DNA from: Hericium rajendrae
Lineage: Eukaryota; Basidiomycota; Agaricomycetes; Russulales; Hericiaceae
Length of the DNA stretch: 64,000 nucleotides
Assembly: GCA_033439255.1 (NCBI GenBank)
Contig: CM065882.1
Span: 2,046,001 to 2,110,000 of the forward strand
Direction of reading: 5' to 3'
Positions 27,421 through 37,390 of this stretch are shown here, piece after piece. Made by a program: the position numbers and the translations under genes. The first letter of the stretch is position 1; each line of letters begins with the position of its first letter. The notes beneath the pieces were generated by a model that saw nothing but the letters and a program-made list of their open reading frames with translations, ran no database searches and was not told the DNA's origin.

Positions 27421-29475
27421 ATGTCTACCCCAACAAGCAACGAATCTGGCACGCTCGCGGCTGCGCGCTACGGCAAGGACAAGATCCGCGTCTTTCGCGT
27501 CGTGCGTGAGCCCGCGCCGTCGAAGGTGCACCATATTGTCGAGTACAACGTGACCGCGCTCGTTGAGGGCGACATCGCTACCAGGTGCGTGCGCTTGCTG
27601 TCCTTTAATGCAGCGTAGGATAAACGGCCTGGAACAGCTTCACGCAGGCGGACAACTCGGTCGTGGTTGCCACGGACTCTAGTGCGTGAGCCTGGAATTT
27701 CTGATCTAACAGCATCGCTGAACGGAATGCATGCGTGAACAGTCAAGAATATCACCTACTGTCCGTCCCCCTCTCTCCGTACTCATACACATTTCTTATA
27801 TGCACATATAGATCTCGCGAAGACCTCCCCGCACGTCCTCGACCCGACGCGCTTCGCACTGCATCTCGGCACGCTACTCGTCTCCAAGTACGCGCACCTC
27901 CACCGCGCGTACATCACCATCCAGCAGCTGCGCTGGGCGCGCATCGACGAGTCCGGCGCCCCGCACACGCACGCCTTCTGGCGCGACGGCGACGAGAAGA
28001 AGATCGTGCGCGCGGAGATCGAGAAGCTTGCCCCGGGCAAGCTGACCGCGCGCGTCGCGGCGGGACTGAGCGATCTCCTCGGTGTGTCACTTCGCTTAGT
28101 GATGTATGGAATTTGTAAGGTGACGGAAGCGCGCAGTGCTCAAGACGACGGGGTCGGCATTCGAGAACTTCGTGCGCGATGAGTTTACGACGCTTGTGGA
28201 GGTCGGGGACCGGATTTTCAGCACGTCGGTGGACCTTACATACCACTTCAAGCCGCTCACGATTAATGTCGGCGGCGCGGGTGATGGGCTAGAGCTGCTG
28301 GAAAAGTGGGTTGAAGGACGTGAAAAGGTGTGTGAAGACCCTCTTTGCTGGATTTACGGAAGCGTTCAAGTTGGACAGGGCTCGGCGTGGGATGGCGAGG
28401 AAGTTGCAAAGGCGGCTAGGCAGACCACGTTGGAGGTGTTTGCGACCGATGAGAGTGCAAGTGTGCAGGTGTGTGCTTGTTCCCGGTGTGATCTATTTTC
28501 ACCTTGTGAACGCATGGGAACAGGCAACGCTGTACAAGATGGGACAAGCCCTGCTCGCGCATCACAGCCAGCTTGACAGCGTCAGCTATTCGCTCCCGAA
28601 CAAGCACTACATTCCGGTTGACATGCGCTACATTAACGCGGACAATCTTACGCCGTACGTCTGCCCATCAGCTTCTCTTTTGGTCATGGGGCTTCTTTGC
28701 TGTCTATCTGTCGACCGGCTGTCCTCGTGTCTGCCTCGTCGCTGCGCCTCGGTTCCGTAAGAGCCTCGCGTGCACGGACTGGCGGGCGACGCGACGCGAT
28801 GCGTCTGTGCTTTACGGATGATCGCATCTATCATGTCACGTTGAGATGCGCACGATTACGCATCTCGGGGGCATTAGAGGGGCCGCGCTTCTTTCGCCTT
28901 CTGTCTTCTGGGGGCGGTACGTGCGATAAGTGTCGGTATCAGCTGTCCATGTCAGGATGCAGTTCCCCCGGAGGCATTCACATGCACGGACGTGCAGCAG
29001 CAGTGCCGGTGCAGTGCGGCGGCGTGGATAAGGCGGGAGGAAGCCGGCGATCTATTGATGGACACCGCTGGTATTGACGGGTGCGGGGATGATCGCAAGT
29101 GTGCGTCGGGAGATCTGTTATCTGGGACGGGACGCGTATAATTGCTGCCGGTTCGGGGGTATTGATGGGGCGTACGCGAGCGCGCCACGTGGTTGGCGGG
29201 GGACGAAGAAGAGCAGAAGGCGCGATGGTAGGCTCGCGACAGTGACAACGGGGGTTGTGCACTATAGCGGCCGGATCTGTGATGCCTTTTTTTTTGCTGC
29301 TGTGCTGGTCGGCGTGTATTTTGGCCCAGCGACTGACACGGAGGACAGGAGCGCAGCAGAGGTATTTGTCCCGGTGGATGCACCGAGGTAAGTTTGCAGT
29401 GTCATTGGGCGACTGAAATTGACGTGCGTGACGTCATGCGGCAGTGGGTTGATTTCAGCCACGATCTCGCGCTAA
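27421..29475 (+). CDS. Urate oxidase (uricase)
   Basis: Oxidises urate to 5-hydroxyisourate in purine breakdown, normally in peroxisomes. Exons give ARYGKDKIRVFRVVRE, HHIVEYNVTALVEGDI, SFTQADNSVVVATDS (catalytic Thr in the ATDS-type motif) and LAKTSPHVLDPTRFALHLG. They continue with FVRDEFTTLVEVGDRIFSTS, TLEVFATDESASVQATLYKM and VSYSLPNKHYIPVDMRYINA. The end is NLTPSAAEVFVPVDAPSGL and ISATISR. The junction NLTP|SAAEVF requires an intron of 694 nt (28655-29348), far longer than the other introns here. The C-terminus ISR is not a canonical SKL-type PTS1. Catalytic residues look intact. Confidence 0.88.
28843..28866. repeat. Perfect 8-bp hairpin inside the long uricase intron
   Basis: GAGATGCG and CGCATCTC flank an 8-nt loop (28851-28858). 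It is a perfect inverted repeat within the 694-nt intron. No function can be assigned. Confidence 0.7.
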
Positions 29476-29771
29476 GTGCGCGTCATGGCCCTAACCCATC
29501 GAGGCCAGACGGCGACGACGACGAGGAGCAGCGAGGGAGGAGAAAGGAAATACAGAACATCTTTGTAGTAACAGTAACAATAGCAATCGTGCTTGCGAGA
29601 GACTCGAAAGAACAACATTGTCGGAAGAGAGAAACGGGGGAGGAGAGAGATGACGTCATATTCGCACGGGGGGACTGTTGTATGGAGGTTATTAGACTTA
29701 GTCGGGAGTCGTCTTTCAGTGTTTGCTCAGCGTACTCCATCTCGTTTCCCTCCCGTCCACCATTGATCAGT

Positions 29772-32540
29772 ATGGCTGGAGACCACAAGTGTCCCGTATG
29801 TCAAGCCACCTTCACCCGTCCCCAGCATGTTGCGAGGCACATGCGCTCCCGTACGTATCCTCCCGTCCATCTATCCGATACACCACCATTCTCCGTGGAG
29901 GCGCTTTGGAGCTGCTGGCTCCCGTACCGATTGATGGCGCGATGCCGCCCCGCCCAATTCTCTTCTCCGCCTCTCCACCGTTTTACGCTTGCAGCCGGGA
30001 GCTTACCTCCCTTCTCGTTCTCCCGCAGACACCGGCGATCGTCCTTATAAGTGTCAGCATTGCGGTGATCAATTTGCCAGAAGGTTCGTCTGTCCGTTGT
30101 CTCCATCGCAACACCTCTTCTGACGCCCTTTCCCCCGCGCAGCGATCTTCTCTCCAGGCATATTAACAAGTGCCACGCTAATGAGAAGCCACCCACTACC
30201 TCTAATACACGCCGGAAAGGTGCAGCCTCGGCCTGCCGGGCAACCACCTCCAAACAGGCCTGCGACCAATGTGTCCAGTCCAGCCTTCCCTGCGACGGTG
30301 CTAACCCATGCTGTACGTTTCTTCTATCGCTACTTCATTAACCCACTCACGTTTGCTCGCAGCGAAATGCATCCATCGCAAATGCCGATGCACCTACGTC
30401 AAGTTCCACCGTCAGACCGCTCCACAAGGCCCGGGGCATCCCTCTCGCCCGAATGACCCCAACTCCCTTGCCCCCGACCTCAATGCTCTCCCATCCATAC
30501 CCGCCTCCTTCCGCCTCTCCGATTCGTTCCTCCTCGGGCCCTCCGCACCCGCCGCCCCCCAGCCTGGCGCTCAAGGCAACACGCTCTACAACCACCAATT
30601 TAACTTCCCTCCCGGCACCCAGCTCTACTCTGGCACTGCTTCTGGCCTCGATGGTTCTGGCCTCCACCTGCCCGGGGCTCATCTCAATAGAGATTCCTTC
30701 GAGAACGTCGCGGACTACTCGGCGCGGTATCGTGCCCAGGCGGACCTTCTCTCACGACAAGGAATGATTCCGTCGGCCACAGAATTAGCAAACGGCAGAA
30801 GTGGAAGCGTGGGGCATGCGGGGATGTATGCTGATATGCAGCAGCATCAGCCATCGCAGAACCCGAGATACACCGGCCAGCAATACGGGATTCAGAATGA
30901 TCCGAGCTATCCCCACAACTATGATGACAACAAGGTAAGGTCGAGGTCTTCTATTCAGAAAGGCAGCTCATTGGGTTCAATGACAATAGCTCTTCTCCAG
31001 AGAAGGTAGCGAGCATTATATGCCCAACCAGCATTTGTCGAATTATGGCGTCAACTCTGGTGATACGTTCAACCAGTCCGGCGTCCCCATTTCCTACATC
31101 GCAGAACATCGTCCGCATCATCTTCAACACCAACCGCATCGTCGTGGATCGACGTCATTGGCCAGTGACGGCGGCAGCTCCACGAGTGCGAGTCAGTCAC
31201 AGCCATCGTCTGCCGCCTCTTCCTCGGTACACCTCCCCATCTCGACCGACTACCAACAGCAGCAGCACCATGGCTTTCCTGTGGACTATGCGCCATCGCC
31301 CGTGGACGGCCAGCGGCCACCCTCGCACCACGGCCATCCGCAGCAGGGTCAACACCCCCCACAAGGCGACGGCGAAGGTGGCTTCTCCAGTGCCTTTGGC
31401 CTGATGTCGCTTGACGATCCCAATGTACTTGCCGGTCTCACCCAAGGTGCCCCCTTCTTTGAGCACGCCATGGAGAATGGGGGGAGCTGGTCAGGCGACG
31501 GCATCACACCTCGACCGGGCCCCACGCAGTCTTCTCATCATGAAGGCAACAAAGAAGGGAATGGCAACTTGCCGGCAGCGACGCCGAGCTCGCTAAAGGA
31601 GTTGAAGGAGATGTGGAAGCAGTACATGCGGACGCCGTTCACTGGTCCCCTCGCCACCCCCCTCGCGCACACAACCTCGGATCAGCTCGCCGCCGCGGGC
31701 GGGGGACTCGACCCATCGCTGCCGCGTGGCAGCCCGAAGAAAGAGCGCGGCCTCACGCGGGTCGCGAGCCTTCCAAGCGTAAAAACCCCTGACGCCAACA
31801 ACGCCAACGGCGGTGGCGTCGGGCTGCGCTCGCTCTACAACCCCGAGGACTTGCGCAGCTATGAGGCAGCCGTGCTTGCGCGCAAGACGCCGCTCAACCT
31901 CAACCTCCAGGCGCGTCGACGCGGTACGCTCGCATCGGTGTCCATGTCTGGGTCCGGTGGGGCAGGCAGCGGTAGCGGGAGCAGCGACGGGAAGAGTACG
32001 AGCGCGAGCCCGCAGCATCACCCCAATGCTGCTGCCATGTTGGCCATTGGCCGGCCAATGCCGAGCCAACTCACCGCGATGAACGTTAGCCGGCCGTCAA
32101 GCAGCAGCAGCACGTCGAGTCTCGCGCACGCGTTCGGCGTCAGCAGCGATGGGCGCAGCAGCGAGTCGCCCGCACCCGGCGCATATGCCCACGCGCCGTC
32201 TCCCGTGATGCCACCCCACGCGCACGGGCTGCCGGCGGACGGCGAGCGTGATATGCGCCCGTCGTTCAAGCGCCTGCCGTCGCAGACGCTCGTGCCGGAC
32301 TATTCGAAGCGCGCCGCGGTCCACCCGCAGTACCCCGTGCAGCACCTGCGCGGCGGCGGGGACGACAGCGCACTCGACGAGCGCGATGGCGAGGATCGCG
32401 TCGGTGGGCGCATGGGTCCGCCACCGGTGGCCGCGGGCATGGGGTATGCGCAGCGGATGTCGGAGGCGCAGGCACATGCGCAGGCGAGCCGGGAGCGCGC
32501 GCGGCGGATGAGCGCGCCGGGGGGTGTCGGGCTTGCGTGA
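29772..32540 (+). CDS. Transcription factor with C2H2 fingers and a Zn2Cys6 cluster
   Basis: A fungal regulator combining two DNA-binding modules. The first exons encode two C2H2 fingers: CPVCQATFTRPQHVARHMRS, then a second spread over introns (TGDRPYKCQHCGDQFAR, DLLSRHINKCH). A Zn2Cys6 cluster follows within 45 residues: CDQCVQSSLPCDGANPCSKC, then HRKCRC, split by an intron near 30314. The rest is a long, low-complexity region (Ser, Pro, Gln, His, Gly) with a short conserved-looking stretch SSLKELKEMWKQYMRTPFTG. I see no fungal-specific middle homology domain. The last exon (from about 31020) has no intron and ends at 32540. Target genes cannot be inferred. Confidence 0.85.
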
Positions 32541-35002
32541 CGTCTCGAGCGTCAGTGTGGTGCGTGTGATATATTGTCGCCGCCGTTGGGCGCGTAATAC
32601 GAACGGTGCGTTTCGACCTGCGGACGACTGCTTTGCCTATAATCTAGTCCTGTGTGCTGTGCCTTTGACTTTTGTTATGATACGATAATCCGCCCGCGTA
32701 GGCGCGCCACGTTCTATACATGCGTTCTCTGCCCCATCTTGCTGTCGGTGTTTCGATCGCTTCCCATGTCTCGTTTGGTGACGTTAGGCTGCTGAAGTAC
32801 TGTAGTATTTAATGCGGCTCGGCCTGTCGCGCTCATAGTGAAGCTGGGCCTGATACCATCGAGCTTTGATAATTGCGAGTGTATTGTTGTTGGCGGTGTG
32901 CATCATGAGGTCTGATTTCCACAGGAGAGCGTATAATGGCCTAGATGGAGAAGGGAGGTGATAAGTCGGCCCCGAGGTGGACAACGTAAAAGGTCCTGAA
33001 TTGTCTTCTGCATGTTGCGGATATGCAGACAAGGAATGAATTGCACCAATTTGAGAGTGATGAAGTACTTTGTTGTTGATGGTCAAGGCGACGTTGAATG
33101 GTGGCCGTTGAAGTACTGTGTGGCCCGGCTCCGTTGTTGATCTGTCCTGACTACGTAGACAGGCGTGGGGCCATCAAGGACAGATTGGAATGCTTGTTGA
33201 AAGCTCCGTTCCCTGGCCACAAAAAGAACAAGCGATAGCGCTCAAAATCCGCGGACGAAGCATGATGTCCCCTGGTCCGTCGATTTGGTGCAGACGGAGC
33301 GCTGGGTCTTCTCGACGCAGCAACAGGGCGATTTTTCATCTAGTGCAAAGGATGCTGTTTCGTGCAGCTCGCCCTTCGACGCCTAGCTGGACAGCGCCGG
33401 GACGGGGCCTGCAACTCATCGAATTTTAATAATTGCCAGCTATATGTTTTTAGCCGTGAGGATAGGTGTCTGACGATAGAAAGCGTAATTCATACCGAGC
33501 AGGGACATAGAAGCTGCAGATGATTTGCAGCATGGAGACGGAAGAATGGACTGCACCGCTTTGACGGAGAAATGGTTATCACTGTGGGCGTCCGAGCCTT
33601 TGAATAGGTTCACTCCGTCAAGTCCTGAATGAATACTCATTTTCAGCGGTCAACAGACCTTCAGCGCGTCCCTGTGGATTGCAAGCGGCGCCGGCTGTCA
33701 AAATCTGCGGACGTCGGACTGTTGTCCCTGAGCGAGGGAGCTCACAAGTTGAATTTTGTCAGGCGCAAAACATGGTCTTACGCAGGCTCGCAGTCGAGTC
33801 TGTACCAGGAATGGTCAATCGATCTCTCGTTAAAGAAAGTGAAGGCGCCACGGTCGAAAGAACCGGCGCCTCCGACTAGCTCGGTCCCGTTTATTTATGA
33901 TGACAAAAGGCCTGCGCAGAGATGAGTGGCGGCAGTGTCTCCGCTCTGAGAGCAAGCATCGCGCACGGGCAAAATTTGTGAAGCAAAGAGTATTTTCCCT
34001 GGGGGAGGCCGGCTTGACGAAGCGCCAGGCACTGTACACGCACGATGTCACGGAACCAGGAAGCGCATTTTTATCCGGTGCAGACCACGCACCATATGAA
34101 GCTTTCTGTTCTGTGCCTCCCGAAGGCAAGCTGACAAAATATATGCAGCTCGAGTGGCCGAACTAGGCTACCATATTTTGTTTCAATGGGCGAGAAGACG
34201 GAGCCCGAGGGGTAGGTTGCTCCTGATAAGAGATCTGCTGGCAGGGAAGTCTGGAATGACTCGGGTCAGTTCCAACGTGAGCGATATACATGTCCCAAGG
34301 AGCCGGCGGATAGACCTCTTCCAATGCAGAGGAACTCACGGGGGCGAGCGGGGAACCGCGAGCAGATGCGGCGAACGTGGATCGGGTTTAAAATTCGCAG
34401 GCAAGAGTTTCAGCTTAGTGCAGATTATCCACATCCACGGAGCCAAGCAGTAGGTAGAACTCTTCGCAATGCAGAACATCCACCGTGACACACGGTGATA
34501 TGGCACTAAAATGGACTGACTGACGGCTTTGAGCACAAGCTAGACTCCATGAATCCGCGAGCAAGCTTGCTTTTTATCAGGCTGACTATCTGCTCCCCTA
34601 TAGTCTTCATCGAAGGCCGTAGACAGGATATGTCCTAAACGTGGTTGGATTTGCGGCGACAGGACTGTCTTAGGCGAGATCAAAAGGGGAGCAGTCACCC
34701 TGACTCAGGGTCACTGGCATCTAGAGCTGAGCTGGACGAAAGAATGCTCCGTTGTTTGTTGTGCCCCTCTTCCCCCCTCCTGAACAAGCCACGTACATGT
34801 TCAGAGCGTTGTAGGCATGGCAACAGCACTGTCGAAGCTTGGATCGAATAGTGGTTGGTGTGGATATATAGTGATTCATTTGAAAGCAGATGATCATAGG
34901 GCAGGGAGAATAAGGAGCTTGGTTCTGGAAAATGATACAGGCTTCTGACATGCCCAGCGTGCTAAAAATCCGAAGAAGTAACGATAGTAAGATACATCGA
35001 GT
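32541..35002. repeat. Gene-free region with decayed tandem duplications
   Basis: Nearly 2.5 kb separate the transcription factor and SWD2 3' ends. From about 32860 to 34430 the sequence is built of diverged repeats. One anchor (CAAAATCCGCGGACGAAGCA at 33243) recurs in altered form near 33699, 33970 and 34389. A second (GATTTTTCATCTAGTGCA at 33330) recurs near 33751, 34067 and 34405. A third (ATAATTGCGAGTGTATTGTT at 32869) recurs near 33429. No frame shares these repeats as protein, and I see no transposase, reverse transcriptase or terminal repeats. Confidence 0.5.
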
Positions 35003-36381
35003 TCAACTTGGTTTTTTGAGTAGCTCTTTGGCCACCTCCTCGTTATCTGCGGCCTGATCAGGCAGCCAGAATGCCTGAATGAACACCCCATAAGCATGAT
35101 AACGGCAGCCATCGAAGTCCACTTACCAGCTCGATGCCAGCCGTGGCCATCATCGCCAACCGGGGGTTGAACTTGATGCATCTTGACGGTCCGGGATGGC
35201 CATCCATCTTTGACATAGGCTGCAACCTCAATGGTGCGCTCTTCAGATCTATGGGCCCTGGTTTGCTCTGCAAATTCTGTACATCCCATATGCATACTCG
35301 TCCGTCCAGGCTTCCTCCGACGATATACTTGCTGTCTGGGGTCCAACAGACCTCCTCTCCGCTACATCCACGTTGCGGCTCGATGCTGACAGGCGTGTCG
35401 AGCCGTCGGCGCTCGAGTCCAATATGCCCCTCGAGCTTCGCGAGCAGATGGCCTTCGAAGGCGTCAATCACGTAGTGACTGTCCCCCGAGCATCCGACAA
35501 GGAGAAATTTGCCGTTGCTGGAAAAGGCAAGGGATGTCATGTATATCGCCCGAGGCGGGTAGGATATGAGGGAAAGCGTCGGGTCCTCGAGCGTGATGGT
35601 GAGGAACGGTGCCTTATCGAAGTTCGCATGGTCGTAGAGTAGGATACGTGAATATTGGTTCACGCCGACAGCGAAGACGACACCAGTGCTGTCATATGCA
35701 ACTACCGGAGAAGCGGGAAGGTTGAGCAAGCCGCGGCAGGAGGGCGTTCGTAGATCCCAGAGTCGCACGGTTTTGTCCATGGAGCCGGACATGAACCCAT
35801 CGTCGACGGGAGAAACCTCGAGTGAGATTACACGCTGCTTGTGACCTTTGAAATATTGAAGGTACTTGTTATCGTGCAAGGAATGATACCGAATTGTGTC
35901 GTCCTCCTTTGTAGACGCATGCACTATCGCGGTGTTCTTGTGTGTGAAACGCGGTAGATCAACACCGTATTTCTTGGAATACAGCGTCTTTACGATCCTG
36001 TGTAATGCATTCTGTTATCAGTTAAATTCGATGATACACGAACCTGGAATGAAAGAGTGACTTGCTTGCCGGATTTACAGTTATACAGACGGAACGTCTC
36101 GTCCTCTGCCGCCGTGATAATTTGATCCCCCCTGTCGTCAAACGACATTCCTGTGATGTGTCGGATTGTCTGATTCTGTGTTCGACTGCCTGGTGTTGGC
36201 GGAGGGGCAGGTTCCACTGCGGTTTTGAAGATTTTGGCGGGCTTCAACTTGCTCTGTTTATACACCGATGTCAATGATATTTCTCACAAGACCACTGCTC
36301 ATCTACCATTATCGTGGGTGTAAGTGACACCATGGCGGCTGTCGATGATGAGGCAGCATTGTTCGCTACTGGTGGGGCCAT
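35003..36381 (-). CDS. SWD2: SWD2/WDR82-type WD40 protein
   Basis: A WD40 subunit shared by the COMPASS (Set1) H3K4 methyltransferase and the cleavage and polyadenylation machinery. The core reads SKLKPAKIFKTAVEP, ITGMSFDDRGDQIITAAEDE, TLYSKKYGVDLPRFTHKN, DDTIRYHSLHDNKYLQYFKG and GSMDKTVRLWDLRTPSCRGL. It closes VGGSLDGRVCIWDV, CIKFNPRLAMMATAG and AFWLPDQAADNEE, with the AFWLP end typical of the family. Exon 1 was placed upstream at the ATG at 36381 (MAPPVANNAASSS..) and spliced into SKLKPAKI, because the long frame around 36270 has no ATG. One insertion (HIGLERRRLDTPV region) is longer than in WDR82. The RPB5 start is 112 bp away on the other strand. Confidence 0.9.
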
Positions 36382-36493
36382 GTAAATATTGTTGACGGCG
36401 TTTGTCGTGGTCGCGGTGAAGCTTGAGATCGACGCGTAAGGCGCGTCTCTGAAAACACGTGCGGAGTTTGAACTGCTCTTGCCACTGCTCATC

Positions 36494-37390
36494 ATGTCCG
36501 ACGGTGACGACTCTGCGGCACTATGGAAGGTCAACCGCACAATACACGAACTGGTCAAAGATAGAGTGAGTCGTAAATCCAGATCGAAATTCTTCCGATA
36601 TTCACTGTCGTCTGGATCAGGGTTTCCAAGTCTCTGACGATGAGATTAACATGGACTTAGCCACCTTCAAGTCACACTATGCGAACAACGCAGGGAGTGT
36701 AGAGTGCGTTCCACCTCATCTCTAGTCGGCGATTAGTTGAAGGTGTTTGATTAATTCAGCCGGAATCAGCTTAACTTCTTCACCAACTCTCGATATAATC
36801 CAGAAGATCAAATATTCGTATTCTTCTCGGATGAAAAGAGCGTAGGCGTCAAGACGATGCGAAAGTGAGTCATCGTTCTTCATTATCTGCGCCGTCGTCT
36901 TACATGCTCCAGACTACTCGGTATCTTAGAGGAGAAAAACATCAACCGTGGTATCATTATCTTCCCAGGAAGCATGACTTCCTCGGCAAGAAAAGTCCGA
37001 ATCCCATTCAGCAACTCTGAGCGTCGCTGACAACGGCACGATCATAGGTTATTTTGGCAATGCAGGCGCGTTTTAAGCTTGAGGAATTCGCTGAGGCCGA
37101 TTTGCTGGTCAACATCACTCATCATAAGCTCGTCCCTCGGCACGAAGTTCTTACCCCCGAACAGAAGAAACTACTTCTAGAAAAATAGTTCGTCCTTCAT
37201 TCACATCTTTTCTAGTTCTTTTCTTAGTCGGCCCCTTTCATCTAGTCGTTTGAAGGAGACACAACTGCCCCGCATCCAGATTGCCGACCCTATCGCTCGT
37301 TACTACGGTCTCCGCCGCGGTCAGGTCGTCAAAATTACAAGACCTAGCGAAACGGCGGGCCGCTATGCTAGCTATCGCATCTGTTTCTGA
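36494..37390 (+). CDS. RPB5: DNA-directed RNA polymerases I, II and III subunit RPB5 (ABC1)
   Basis: The shared 24-kDa-class subunit at the jaw of all three nuclear RNA polymerases. Six short exons assemble by GT-AG introns from the ATG at 36494: [80 protein letters not shown], and [20 protein letters not shown]. They end [40 protein letters not shown] and ASYRICF. The C-terminal block is the near-invariant RPB5/RpoH assembly domain. No exon exceeds about 155 nt, so single-frame ORF calling misses the gene. Length (about 215 aa) is normal and every key block is present. Confidence 0.95.

Noticed and set aside
28655-29348. A nested gene in the long uricase intron
   Set aside because: Frames on both strands (up to 143 codons) show no domain and are explained by GC-rich composition.
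32541-35002. Transposon or virus-like element
   Set aside because: I found no terminal inverted or long terminal repeats, no target-site duplication and no transposase or polymerase motif; only decayed internal duplications.
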